This document shows positions 16,763-24,520 of a DNA stretch of 42,734 nt, in pieces (the stretch's first letter is position 1; each line of letters opens with the position of its first letter). The DNA lies in IMG/VR virus record IMGVR_UViG_3300050122_000200, positions 1 through 42,734 of that record; one strand, given 5' to 3'. A program made the translations under genes and the position numbers. Origin of the DNA: a virus. The notes under the pieces were generated by a model, which searched no databases, was not told where the DNA came from, and worked only from the letters and a program-made list of their open reading frames with translations.

Positions 16763-17452
16763 TTATCCTCGCATACGAAGGGTTACGCCGGCAAGTCTGA
16801 TGCGCTCGTCGCGAACACGGGCCAAATTGAAAAGATAGTCGACCTCCTGCAGACAGGCCATCGCCAGGGGGTCGTTGATCGAGGAAAATGCTACCGCTTT
16901 GGCCCGGGCTATGACCAGCAGGGGCTCTTTGAGGGTGAAAGGGTTCGAGTCAGTGGGATTGTTGAGGGGCGCCTGGTGGCGGTAATACGACACGGAAAAC
17001 TGCATGTTCTGGCCGACAGGACCAATCGTTCCGAGAACGCCCATTCCGTCGATGTAGTCGTACCACAGCGGAAACTCTGCGCGCGGTGTGACTCCGCCAA
17101 ATTGACCGACCCCGCTGTTGGGGTTGGAAGCCCAATAAGGACCTGCCCGTAGACCTGAATTGTAAAAAGCCGACCGGTGAACGATCCGGCAGGGCCATTG
17201 GCACGGAGGATTCTGAGTGTTGTCGAGAACGAACGCGGCGGGGATCTCCCCGAAGGCCTTGAAGTCTTCAGGCATCCGCATGATTGATTGACCTTGCGGC
17301 CAGTTCAGAGTTCCGAGGGTGTGGCTGTCGGACCAGTCCCGCATTTTTTCGATTTCGAAGATGGCCTCGTTGACGAAATCTTTGTACGACGAGGTGATGT
17401 CGTCGCGCTGTACGCCCATCTGGACGCGGTTTACTACTTCTCGAAGGTTCAT
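16763..17452 (-). CDS. Head-tail adaptor (tail tubular A-like) protein
   Basis: A 229-residue protein. MNLREVVNRVQMGVQRDD followed by YKDFVNEAIFEIEKMRDWSD is typical of podovirus adaptor or tail tubular A proteins, in which an N-terminal helix bundle packs on the portal. A beta-rich middle and a C-terminal helix (ALAMACLQEVDYLFNLARVR-like) complete the fold. It lies between capsid and nozzle genes, as expected. The ATG at 17452 has no Shine-Dalgarno sequence: the T-tract of a hairpin terminator ends against the start codon. A downstream in-frame ATG (Met12) is an alternative start. Confidence 0.8.
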   Translation of the reverse strand: MNLREVVNRVQMGVQRDDITSSYKDFVNEAIFEIEKMRDWSDSHTLGTLNWPQGQSIMRMPEDFKAFGEIPAAFVLDNTQNPPCQWPCRIVHRSAFYNSGLRAGPYWASNPNSGVGQFGGVTPRAEFPLWYDYIDGMGVLGTIGPVGQNMQFSVSYYRHQAPLNNPTDSNPFTLKEPLLVIARAKAVAFSSINDPLAMACLQEVDYLFNLARVRDERIRLAGVTLRMRG

Positions 17453-17464
17453 AAAAACGAAAAC

Positions 17465-17487
17465 GGCGCCCCTGCTAGAGGGGCGCC
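17465..17487 (-). terminator. Rho-independent terminator before adaptor gene
   Basis: A perfect hairpin with stem GGCGCCCCT/AGGGGCGCC (9 bp) and a 5-nt loop. On the minus strand it is followed by GTTTTCGTTTTT, which runs straight into the adaptor ATG. It probably reduces transcription from capsid genes into tail genes. Confidence 0.8.
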
Positions 17488-17515
17488 GCCCTGCGTCGGG
17501 TGAGGAGACTGAAAA

Positions 17516-17689
17516 TTAAACGCGGACAGCGCCAGGGGCTTTCCCGCGACCGACCGGGCTGTTAACCTTGTCGATTTCTTTGACTTCTTTCTCAGGCGGT
17601 TCCCCGCCGAGGGTCTTGACAAAGGTTTCGCGGCTGGTGCCGCTTTTCACGGTGGACTTGGCGTCCTTGGGGGTATTTGATTCGTTCAT
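17516..17689 (-). CDS. Small hydrophilic protein downstream of capsid
   Basis: A 57-residue ORF from ATG 17689 to TAA 17516. It begins MNESNTPKDAKSTVKSGTSR, continues through a charged middle (EPPEKEVKEIDKVN) and ends KAPGAVRV. GAAAGA, just upstream in the end of the preceding gene, can serve as ribosome site. It is probably disordered. It sits between the capsid and adaptor genes, with a terminator right after it, so it belongs to the head operon. Function unknown. Confidence 0.65.
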   Translation of the reverse strand: MNESNTPKDAKSTVKSGTSRETFVKTLGGEPPEKEVKEIDKVNSPVGRGKAPGAVRV

Positions 17690-17692
17690 AAT

Positions 17693-17965
17693 TTATCTTT
17701 CAGAAATGTGGTGAACTTTGGAAACTTCCCGAATCTTGGCTATCAATTCAGGCTCGGTTGCGATGAAAACCTGACCGGGCCAGTTAAACCTGGTCCCGTC
17801 AGCAAATCGAATCCGCTCGCGAGGATGGAGATTTTTCACGAAAGTGACTGGGCCTTCGGTTTTGACTTCCTGCTGGACGGGTACCGGTTCGGCCTCCGGG
17901 GGAGGTTGGGCGGTGGGGTCTTTGGGGTGGATCAATTCGTTTAAACTCAGTGCGTGTCGTGACAT
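17693..17965 (-). CDS. Small capsid-linked hypothetical protein
   Basis: A 90-residue protein. A disordered Pro/Glu-rich N-terminus (to about residue 40) is followed by a small folded part containing VTFVKNLHPRERIRFADGTR and FNWPGQVFIATEPELIAKIR. It follows the major capsid gene and precedes another short ORF at 3 bp. It could be a head-completion or decoration protein, but this is only positional. An AGGAGG lies about 16 nt upstream of the ATG. Confidence 0.7.
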   Translation of the reverse strand: MSRHALSLNELIHPKDPTAQPPPEAEPVPVQQEVKTEGPVTFVKNLHPRERIRFADGTRFNWPGQVFIATEPELIAKIREVSKVHHISER

Positions 17966-18018
17966 GGTCTCTTAGGTTTAGGCCTCCTGGTCGTTTAGGT
18001 CAAAGATTTTCTTCAGCC

Positions 18019-18043
18019 AATCCTCCGGTTACGCCGGAGGATT
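18019..18043 (-). terminator. Hairpin spanning capsid stop codon
   Basis: AATCCTCCGG pairs with CCGGAGGATT (10 bp), loop of 5 nt. The capsid stop codon lies in the loop and the last capsid codons form one arm. No U-tract follows on the minus strand, so it may be a processing or stability element rather than a strong terminator. Confidence 0.6.
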
Positions 18044-19234
18044 GATTTTGCTCAGACCGTACGCATATGCGTGGGACTCAGGGAAGCGGGTTTTCAGACC
18101 CAGCTTCGCGCGGTATTGCTCCTGGTACTGGTCAAACCCGGGGGTTTGGATGTCAGGCTGCAGGAAGAGCGGCTCGAAAGTCTTCTGGATGATATGGGCC
18201 AGATCGACCACAATCGCCCAATCGTTGTAGAACGACAGTTCCTTGAAGAGCGGGTGCATCGTCATCGAGATGAGACCGTAGGGGGTCATAATCTCGGTGA
18301 TGTTGATGCCGAAGACGTTCTCGGTCTGATAGACCTGGAACCCCTTCAGCTGCATCGCGAAGGTGCTGATCGCGCTGTAGGCGCTGGGTCCGCAGAAAGC
18401 GACCTTGTTGTCGGAACCATACGTCATAAACGACTGGAACCAGGAGGCGAGCGTCGGGTAGTCGATACCCGTGCTTCCTTGACCGTTCAGGATGTTGTTC
18501 GGGGCGAACGTGTCGACGAGGACCTTGATGCCCCCGGTGGTGTAACGCCACCCATTGGCGCCCGCGGTGCGGCTCTTGGGCCCGAGCAGAAGAGCCAGCT
18601 CGATGTCCTTGGACACGATTTCAAGCGCCTGGATTCGGCGCTCGCGGAGAGGACCTTCCAAGTCCGTACGCAGGACCTGGCCCTTGAAGGCGTTGGTCAG
18701 CGAAACAGACGATCCGAAAGTCTGGATATAGTTGGTCGACAGGCCGGGGTCGGCGTAAACCGCCCGGCGAGGACCAGAACCTTCGTCCTGAGCCTGGGTG
18801 ATCGTGGTGAAGGTGTCGCCGATGTTGACCGCAACGCCGGTGGAGCCGCCGAAGGCGCGGACGACCGTGAAGGCGTCCGTGGTCGGGTCACCATTGACGA
18901 GCATAAATTCACCAGACACGTTGTTCTGGAGGACTGTGCCGTTGGCGAAATAATTGAAGACCGACCCAGCGTTCCCGTCCTGGAGGGTGATCGTGGTCGA
19001 GGAGTTTGTCGACGTCGCGGTGGCGACGGACGTACGCAAGAGCGGCGGACGCTCCCACCAATTAAATTCCATGTTGTCCGCTGGCTCAGCCTTGAGGCGG
19101 GCCATGAGACCAAACAGGGTGGCGCCGGCATTCATGCCTTTGGCGTTACGAACAAAAACGGATTCCTGAAATTCTCCGACGAGATCATTCGAGGGAGCGG
19201 TGGAGGAACTGAGGAGACCAGCGATTACGGCCAT
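18029..19234 (-). CDS. Major capsid protein (SU10/DUF5309-like)
   Basis: A 401-residue protein. The segments VLRTDLEGPLRERRIQALEI, DIELALLLGPKS, a TTGGI motif and CGPSAYSAISTF fit the DUF5309/SU10-type HK97-fold capsid family. The N-terminal arm (MAVIAGLLSSSTAPSNDLVG) and the E-loop-like region rich in Thr and Ser come first; the P-domain-like spine follows. It lies downstream of a portal and a scaffold-like gene, the canonical head order. The ATG at 19234 has no clear Shine-Dalgarno sequence. An AT-rich leader and a terminator precede it, suggesting separate, probably high-level expression. Confidence 0.85.
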   Translation of the reverse strand: MAVIAGLLSSSTAPSNDLVGEFQESVFVRNAKGMNAGATLFGLMARLKAEPADNMEFNWWERPPLLRTSVATATSTNSSTTITLQDGNAGSVFNYFANGTVLQNNVSGEFMLVNGDPTTDAFTVVRAFGGSTGVAVNIGDTFTTITQAQDEGSGPRRAVYADPGLSTNYIQTFGSSVSLTNAFKGQVLRTDLEGPLRERRIQALEIVSKDIELALLLGPKSRTAGANGWRYTTGGIKVLVDTFAPNNILNGQGSTGIDYPTLASWFQSFMTYGSDNKVAFCGPSAYSAISTFAMQLKGFQVYQTENVFGINITEIMTPYGLISMTMHPLFKELSFYNDWAIVVDLAHIIQKTFEPLFLQPDIQTPGFDQYQEQYRAKLGLKTRFPESHAYAYGLSKINPPA

Positions 19235-19345
19235 ATAGGTAGGTATTTATTAGGGGTTGTTTGACTGACAGTTTTGACAATTATCAAATTATTGAAAAAC
19301 GTCAAAATTGTGGCCGGGAAACTGTCATACAACCTCTACAAAACA
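19235..19345 (-). promoter_or_regulatory. AT-rich leader upstream of capsid gene
   Basis: A 111-bp intergenic stretch in an otherwise overlapping operon. It contains TTGACG (19300-19305) and a GATAAT (19280-19285) only 14 bp away. Arms TTTTGAC and GTCAAAA are separated by an AT-rich loop, and an outer inverted repeat GACAGTTT (19267-19274)/AAACTGTC (19319-19326) encloses them. It probably holds a capsid promoter or operator; the exact promoter elements are uncertain. Confidence 0.45.
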
Positions 19346-19377
19346 AAACCCGCCGGGCAGTTACGCCGGGCGGGTTT
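19346..19377 (-). terminator. Rho-independent terminator after scaffold gene
   Basis: AAACCCGCC pairs with GGCGGGTTT (9 bp). On the minus strand the stem is followed by a T-rich tail (TTTGTTTTG). It separates the scaffold from the capsid transcription unit. Confidence 0.85.
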
Positions 19378-19392
19378 GTGGTGAAGGGTGTT

Positions 19393-20673
19393 TTAACCGC
19401 GCAGATCCATCGCCACTGCAGAGGCCCAGTTTTTAGGAGCCCCTCCCACAGGAGCCGCTCCCGGGGCAAGAGCTGCTGGAGGCGCCGGGGCCGCAGGCGT
19501 ACGTTGTAACAGCACAGCCGGCGGAAGGTTAGGTCCGGGGGCGGAAATGTGTCGGGGTACGCCTGGAACTGCAGCTGGGGGGACCGCTGCAGGGGCCGCG
19601 GCTACTGCGGGGGCCGGAGGAACTGCTGCTGGAGCAGGAGCTGCGGCAGACCGGGAAACAGCGTCCTTCCACGAGGCGAATCCGACCCGTTTGGCTTGGG
19701 CGTCGAGGAGCTTGGACGTTTCCCCGTGCAAGTAATCGATGAACTGGTCTGGCTGCAGTTTGGAACATTGTTCCGGGTAGGTTTGCAGGAGATAATCGGC
19801 GACCTGGTTACAGTAATCGCGCTGCGTGGACATGTCTGGGTATTTTCCGAAAAACTGGGTTTCAATGTTGAACCGCTGGATGTTGATGTGCTCTTGGAGA
19901 AGCACTCCCACGCCGCGGCTGATTTCCGAAATGACGGGGTTTATTTCGTGATAAATACTGGTCCGAGCTTCGAGGACGGCGCGCGCCATGTCCGTCTGAC
20001 GGACCTTGTTTAAGGTTGAAACAGCTTCGGGTCCGCCGGCCAGAATGTTGTCCATCTGGGCCTCTGTAAGGTCGGCGACCAGGTGCGGGGCGTATTCACT
20101 AACCCAAGCCGTTTGGCGGTCGCGGAGCTGTTCCGGGGTTTCGGCAGCGGGTTCCGGTGCGGGAGCCGGCGGTGGCGCCTTCTGGCGTTTCATCTCCTCG
20201 ACTTGATCCTGGAGTTCTTTGATCTTCGCATCCAGAGGATGCGGGGGTTCTTCTGCCGGCGGAGGTGTGGCTGCAGCAGGCGCGGGAACTACTTCCGCGG
20301 GAGGGATAACCGGTTCAGGAACAGGAGCTGCTGCCGGTGTTGGGACGACAGGGGCTACTGCGGGCTTAACCGCAGGGGTCGGAGAAAAAGGTTCTGCGTC
20401 CAACTTCAACTTGGCCCGGGAGCCTTTAACCAGCTCGGCGATCGTGCTGCGGGGAGATTCCGGAAGTCCGAGCGCACGCTTCGGGTCGACCGTGGGGCGT
20501 ACCGGCTGTTTCGGAAGTCCAATATCCAGCTTCGCAGGAGGAGAAGAAGGAGCCGCCTTCGGGGTAGCAGGTGTTGAAACCGGCTTAGGGGCGGCTGCTG
20601 GGGCCGACGGCGCCGGGGAAGGCGTGGGTAACGTGGTGGCGACGGGCGGACGATCAGTGGTTCCTAGGCTCAT
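19393..20673 (-). CDS. Scaffold-like protein
   Basis: A 426-residue protein upstream of the capsid gene. The N-terminal 140 residues are Pro/Ala-rich and probably disordered. A short coiled coil (HPLDAKIKELQDQVEEMKRQ) follows, then a helical core (about 185-340) including AWVSEYAPHLVADLTEAQMD and a TSIYHEINPVISEISRGVGV segment. A second Pro/Ala-rich tail leads to a C-terminal NWASAVAMDLRG. Disordered arms, a coiled-coil core and position immediately before the capsid gene are typical of scaffolds. No protease motif is seen. It overlaps the upstream gene by 4 bp. Confidence 0.7.
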   Translation of the reverse strand: MSLGTTDRPPVATTLPTPSPAPSAPAAAPKPVSTPATPKAAPSSPPAKLDIGLPKQPVRPTVDPKRALGLPESPRSTIAELVKGSRAKLKLDAEPFSPTPAVKPAVAPVVPTPAAAPVPEPVIPPAEVVPAPAAATPPPAEEPPHPLDAKIKELQDQVEEMKRQKAPPPAPAPEPAAETPEQLRDRQTAWVSEYAPHLVADLTEAQMDNILAGGPEAVSTLNKVRQTDMARAVLEARTSIYHEINPVISEISRGVGVLLQEHINIQRFNIETQFFGKYPDMSTQRDYCNQVADYLLQTYPEQCSKLQPDQFIDYLHGETSKLLDAQAKRVGFASWKDAVSRSAAAPAPAAVPPAPAVAAAPAAVPPAAVPGVPRHISAPGPNLPPAVLLQRTPAAPAPPAALAPGAAPVGGAPKNWASAVAMDLRG

Positions 20674-20909
20674 AATTCAGATGGTTTTCGTTTTAGAAGG
20701 GTGATTGCAAGATGTAGACCGTTTACCTCTCCCTGTCGACTGGAAATATTCTCAGGAGTGCATCCGTTCAAAGTATTTTTTTTATCGAGTTCGGTTTGTA
20801 ATTCAACCAGGATAAGGTGACGTACCCGGACCATGTTATGAAAACTGGCCCAAAGTTCTTTCCGTTCTTCCGGAGTAAACGGGGCTATATAGTCGTCAGG
20901 GGAACTCAT
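20670..20909 (-). CDS. Small helical protein between portal and scaffold
   Basis: A 79-residue protein beginning MSSPDDYIAPFTPEERKELW. It is predicted mostly helical, with a heptad-like segment (HLILVELQTELDKKNTL) and a basic C-terminus (LLKRKPSEL). It overlaps the portal stop and the scaffold start by 4 bp each, so translation is coupled with both. Likely a head-assembly accessory by position; family unknown. Confidence 0.75.
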   Translation of the reverse strand: MSSPDDYIAPFTPEERKELWASFHNMVRVRHLILVELQTELDKKNTLNGCTPENISSRQGEVNGLHLAITLLKRKPSEL

Positions 20910-23041
20910 GCAGTTTGTGGTCTCACTTCAGGCGGTTCCGTACTAGGAAAACCGACTTGCGGCATTGTAAGACCTCCGCCCACGTCTTGGGAAGGAAGAT
21001 TTTCACTGCTTGAGGGAGCCGGTGCTGCGGGAGGTTCTCCCGGGGGTGGGGGCATAGGGGGTCCTCCTGTCGTTGGAGGCGGCGCTCCCACTGGGACGAT
21101 GAAATTTTCCACTTTCAAGCCAGCCTTTTTGGCGATGTTGTAGAGAAGCTTTCGGAGATCCAAGTCGCCAGGTTTTCCACCGAAAATATTCGGGAAAGTT
21201 CCACCAGCTTCGATTAATCGAATACCTGCGGCAACCGCGCGCGGGTCGAGGTCCGGAAGAGTTCCGTCGTGGGCGATAAAATCAAATTTTCCTTGGATAG
21301 TGTCTCGAGTAATCTGGACACCTTTGGAGCCCTGCAGCTCCTTCGGTAAAGACGCGACGTCGCCGCGAATACGGACCCACATGCTCTCCGGCTGAAATTG
21401 TTGGAAATTTGTAGTGAACCGACGAGTTTCTGGGGTCAGCGCCTGGGTGGATAAAAGTTTGGCGATGCAGCCGAGACGGGTTTTAGCCGCAGCGGTGGCG
21501 CTCTGTTCTCCGGTAGCACTGACGTCCTGCCCGGGCTTTCCTTGGAGCTGGTCTGTGGCTCCGGAAGTCATCGTGGAAAAATCAATAAACTCTTTCATCT
21601 CCGACCCGAAGTCCTTGGTCATGTCGTTGATCGGGACTTGCTTGATGATGTCGTTGATGTCCTCCCCGTCGGCCTGGGGAAGAATAGAAATTATTTTTCC
21701 TTCCGTTGTCGGGTCCAAAAAGTCCTTCAAATCCACCTTGCTGGTCTTGGCGATAAATACATTTCCGACCGTGTTGGCGAGGGCCTCTTGGTGCCGATTT
21801 TTCAGATAATCGATATGCTGTTGCATTGGCAGGAGCTGGAGCGCCCAGCTGGGTGTAAACTGGTAATGCGGCGAGGGCCGGGGTTCTCCTACAGCGTACG
21901 GGAATTCGTCGTGGGCAAAAGTGTCCATCGCGAACGACAGGAGGTGTTCTTTATTTCCAATCCGAAAAGAATATACCGTTGGCTGGTCTGCTGGCGATTG
22001 ATCGACCTCTTCGTCCGTCGGCTGTTCTATATCGTAATCCTTCGGGATAAGTCGAATCCGTAGCTCGTAAACTTCGGTGATCCCTCCGTCATGGACGTCG
22101 GCCTTTACGCCGAGAGGGGCTGTGTAGTTTTTGGTTCGCTCGTACGCAGTTCGGGACTGCTCGGCAACAGTGGTGGAAGGAGTCGTGACTGATGTTCCTA
22201 TACCTTGATTTCCGGTGGATTTGAGTCGCTCGACCGCCCCCTCGTCGACGTAGTTGGGGTCATCAACAGACAGCTGAGAATTCGCTTTTAGTTCGATCCA
22301 TGGGACCATTTTCTTGTGTCCGCAGAATCGCATTTCCTGGAGTCTATATAGAGGAAATACAGGATCGCATATGAAATCGTACGGGCTGACGATATAGACT
22401 TTGTTATATCCCCCTGTGCGTACTTTCCGTTTTACCCATCGTTTAAATTTTTTAGGAACCATCTGGACCGCTGGCTCTCCGGTCTCCGGGTCGGTGACTG
22501 CCTGACCTGTAGCCGGATCTGTCACCTGAACGGCTTCCAAATCCTCCGGGTCGTCCAGTTCGACGCTGTCAAAAACAGTCTCCCATATATACTCATAGGA
22601 TTCATAAAAAACTCCGCGGTTATATAGAAGAGCGTTGATCGTCCACATGAAGCCCATCAAAAACCAGGGCTGCTGTTCGTCATTCCACCGCAAAAGTTGA
22701 TTCATCAAATCACTGGCATTTTCATCTTCCGGAGACCGGCCCTCTGTCTTGTGCGTTTGAAAATCGGCAAAGAGTGCGGACGCGATCGCCGTAGCCATTG
22801 TCGTTATCTGGGTCGACAGAACGGGGAGGACGAAATTACGTGGATGGCCCCGGTCGAGGGCCTCGAGATCTTTGCTACTGAGACGGGAATATCCCTGGAA
22901 GGCGTCGTGGGCGGCATCGAAGGATGCTGAATAAAAATTGAGGTTATCCTCGCCCAGCTTGATGTAGTCCTTGCACAGCTTGGTCAGCTTCATCCGGAAA
23001 TCATCGTCCCGGGCGAGTCGGCGTGCGTATAGACGATCCAT
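20906..23041 (-). CDS. Portal protein
   Basis: A 711-residue protein that forms the dodecameric DNA entry ring at one head vertex. Portal-like features include an N-terminal helical region (LCKDYIKLGEDNLNFYSASF), long wing and stem segments, ALQLLPMQQHIDYLKNRHQE followed by ANTVGNVFIAKTSKVDLKDF, and the QGKPGQDVSATGEQSATAAA region preceding the crown helices. The C-terminal 60 residues are Pro/Gly-rich. It lies between the large terminase and scaffold genes. The start ATG 23041 has a poor ribosome site and follows a small stem-loop. The length suits podovirus portals. Confidence 0.85.
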   Translation of the reverse strand: MDRLYARRLARDDDFRMKLTKLCKDYIKLGEDNLNFYSASFDAAHDAFQGYSRLSSKDLEALDRGHPRNFVLPVLSTQITTMATAIASALFADFQTHKTEGRSPEDENASDLMNQLLRWNDEQQPWFLMGFMWTINALLYNRGVFYESYEYIWETVFDSVELDDPEDLEAVQVTDPATGQAVTDPETGEPAVQMVPKKFKRWVKRKVRTGGYNKVYIVSPYDFICDPVFPLYRLQEMRFCGHKKMVPWIELKANSQLSVDDPNYVDEGAVERLKSTGNQGIGTSVTTPSTTVAEQSRTAYERTKNYTAPLGVKADVHDGGITEVYELRIRLIPKDYDIEQPTDEEVDQSPADQPTVYSFRIGNKEHLLSFAMDTFAHDEFPYAVGEPRPSPHYQFTPSWALQLLPMQQHIDYLKNRHQEALANTVGNVFIAKTSKVDLKDFLDPTTEGKIISILPQADGEDINDIIKQVPINDMTKDFGSEMKEFIDFSTMTSGATDQLQGKPGQDVSATGEQSATAAAKTRLGCIAKLLSTQALTPETRRFTTNFQQFQPESMWVRIRGDVASLPKELQGSKGVQITRDTIQGKFDFIAHDGTLPDLDPRAVAAGIRLIEAGGTFPNIFGGKPGDLDLRKLLYNIAKKAGLKVENFIVPVGAPPPTTGGPPMPPPPGEPPAAPAPSSSENLPSQDVGGGLTMPQVGFPSTEPPEVRPQTA

Positions 23042-23063
23042 AGGGCTGTTTTAATAACACCAA

Positions 23064-23084
23064 AAGCTGTTAAGATAACAGCTT
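23064..23084 (-). terminator. Weak stem-loop upstream of portal gene
   Basis: AAGCTGTTA pairs with TAACAGCTT (9 bp, 3-nt loop). It overlaps the stop codon of the preceding gene and is followed on the minus strand by only two T residues. Attenuator or processing site is possible. Confidence 0.45.
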
Positions 23085-23580
23085 ATTGTGCGTTTTGTAA
23101 TTGCTGCTCATGCAGCTCGTTCTCCTGACGCTTGATTCGGATGACCTTCACCACGGGTCCGGGACGTCCGTCAGGACCCTTAGCCCGGATAACCGCGGTT
23201 CCGTTGCCTTGGTCAACGATATCCCAGGGCTGGTGCTGGGGGGCGCCTTGGGACGGCGAAGACCCGGGGAGACCGCCTGTAGGCACTCCTGGAGGATTTC
23301 CGGCGTTCCCACCGGGCCCCATTAGGGGAGGACCCCCAGCGCGAATCGGAGGCAAATCTGTGGTCGGCATGTTGGGTCCTGGGACCGTTGGGGCGACACC
23401 GCCGGGCTGGACCGGAACTCCCGGAGGCGGCTGGCCGGCAGGCATTCCTGGAGGCACACCACCCATAGGAGGAAGAGGATCCCCGCCGAGACCCGGCATC
23501 ATGGGCGGAGCCGAAGCGCCTCCCTTGGCTGCCATTGCCTGTAGCACCATAGCCTGCATAGGACTCAGTTGCGGGATCAT
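23083..23580 (-). CDS. Gly/Pro-rich collagen-like small protein
   Basis: A 165-residue protein. Residues 1-20 are methionine/alanine-rich (MIPQLSPMQAMVLQAMAAKG). Residues about 20-115 are a Pro-Gly-Met low-complexity region. A short folded-looking part (PWDIVDQGNGTAVIRAKGPD, then PVVKVIRIKRQENELHEQQL) closes the protein. It lies between staple-like genes and the portal gene, 3 bp after the preceding stop. It is possibly a portal-associated or decoration protein; function unknown. Confidence 0.7.
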   Translation of the reverse strand: MIPQLSPMQAMVLQAMAAKGGASAPPMMPGLGGDPLPPMGGVPPGMPAGQPPPGVPVQPGGVAPTVPGPNMPTTDLPPIRAGGPPLMGPGGNAGNPPGVPTGGLPGSSPSQGAPQHQPWDIVDQGNGTAVIRAKGPDGRPGPVVKVIRIKRQENELHEQQLQNAQ

Positions 23581-23583
23581 GGA

Positions 23584-24081
23584 TTATTCTCCGAAAACGT
23601 CTTTGGCCGAAACAGTCTTTTTCTTCGGGGACTTCGGCTTGAACCCGATAGAGGCGTAAGGGTCTCCCTGGGGGACGGTTTTTCCACCAGGGGGAACCAG
23701 GTCCGGCTTGTCGTCGTCCGGTTCCGCCGTGGATTCTTGGTCGTCACCTGGGCCACCGATCGTCGCCGATAAGTCGCCGGGTGCCTGAGTGGAGTCGTTG
23801 CTGAGGTTGGTCAGATCGATGGACGGATCGTCCGGGCGCATCTCGCCGACAGCGGTGATCTGAGCCTCAGGAGCGTCCGGGGTCCCGGCGATCTTTACCC
23901 GAATTGTGGCGAGGCCAACAGACCCGGGCGGAAGATTATCTGCCCCGATTTTAGAGAGGGTGTCAGAAGGGATGGTGATCGGACCATCCGGATTGCCGTC
24001 CGGCGGTACGGAAGGAGCAGGGGGAGGGGTGGTGAGACCAGCAAGAGGGATCGGCGGGGGAGCAGCGGGGGGCGTAGCCAT
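23584..24081 (-). CDS. Staple-like head protein, paralogue 1
   Basis: A 165-residue protein starting at ATG 24081; a TTG nine bases upstream is less likely. A Pro-rich N-terminus is followed by ITIPSDTLSKIGADNLPPGS and LATIRVKIAG, which parallels the core of the next gene, LYLEPKYLTKMGLDEFEPGD. An acidic linker and a Lys-rich tail ending KKKTVSAKDVFGE follow, similar to the tail of the neighbour. The core resembles small capsid-staple-type proteins encoded between terminase and portal in some phages. Homology between the two genes is inferred by eye. Confidence 0.65.
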   Translation of the reverse strand: MATPPAAPPPIPLAGLTTPPPAPSVPPDGNPDGPITIPSDTLSKIGADNLPPGSVGLATIRVKIAGTPDAPEAQITAVGEMRPDDPSIDLTNLSNDSTQAPGDLSATIGGPGDDQESTAEPDDDKPDLVPPGGKTVPQGDPYASIGFKPKSPKKKTVSAKDVFGE

Positions 24082-24120
24082 TGCTGACAACTACCACAGC
24101 CGCCGCGCGGGCGCAAGAGA

Positions 24121-24489
24121 TCAGTCGCCTAAAGCTTCCTTCGGGGAAATCTTGCGGGGCTTTTTCTTGTACCGTTCGTAGCCGAGGCTGGTGTCCTTTT
24201 CGTCTTCCTCGTCAGACTCTTCCGGCTCGCCGGTGCCGGCTTTTTCAGGAGTTCCACTGGCTACGAGGTCGAGACACTGGGAAATTGTTTCCTTGCCTTT
24301 TTCGTTCTTTCGCTCGGTCCGTTCCCGGACGACAACCTCGATTTCCAGCTTGATACGGTCGCCTGGCTCGAATTCGTCCAGGCCCATCTTGGTCAGATAT
24401 TTTGGCTCGAGATAGAGTGAAGGGTAACAGATCGGTACTGCATTGTCGCCGTCATAAAGGTCCTTGCGCTTGATTCCGAGAGATTTCAT
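24121..24489 (-). CDS. Staple-like head protein, paralogue 2
   Basis: A 122-residue protein from ATG 24489. CYPSLYLEPKYLTKMGLDEF then EPGDRIKLEIEVVVRERTER is the pattern of phage proteins called capsid staple proteins (hydrophobic strand, L-x-K-x-G-L, PG turn, beta strand). An acidic run (EESDEEDEKDT) and a basic tail ending ISPKEALGD follow. It starts 31 bp after the large terminase stop. A longer TTG-initiated version is possible but adds only six residues. Confidence 0.65.
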   Translation of the reverse strand: MKSLGIKRKDLYDGDNAVPICYPSLYLEPKYLTKMGLDEFEPGDRIKLEIEVVVRERTERKNEKGKETISQCLDLVASGTPEKAGTGEPEESDEEDEKDTSLGYERYKKKPRKISPKEALGD

Positions 24490-24520
24490 ACCTGACCCAT
24501 AGCACAAGGTCCGACACAGA

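Noticed and set aside
18071-19264. A 397-codon open frame on the plus strand opposite the capsid gene
   Set aside because: It is entirely antisense to the strongly supported capsid gene and has no domain-like pattern; it reflects codon bias of the capsid strand.
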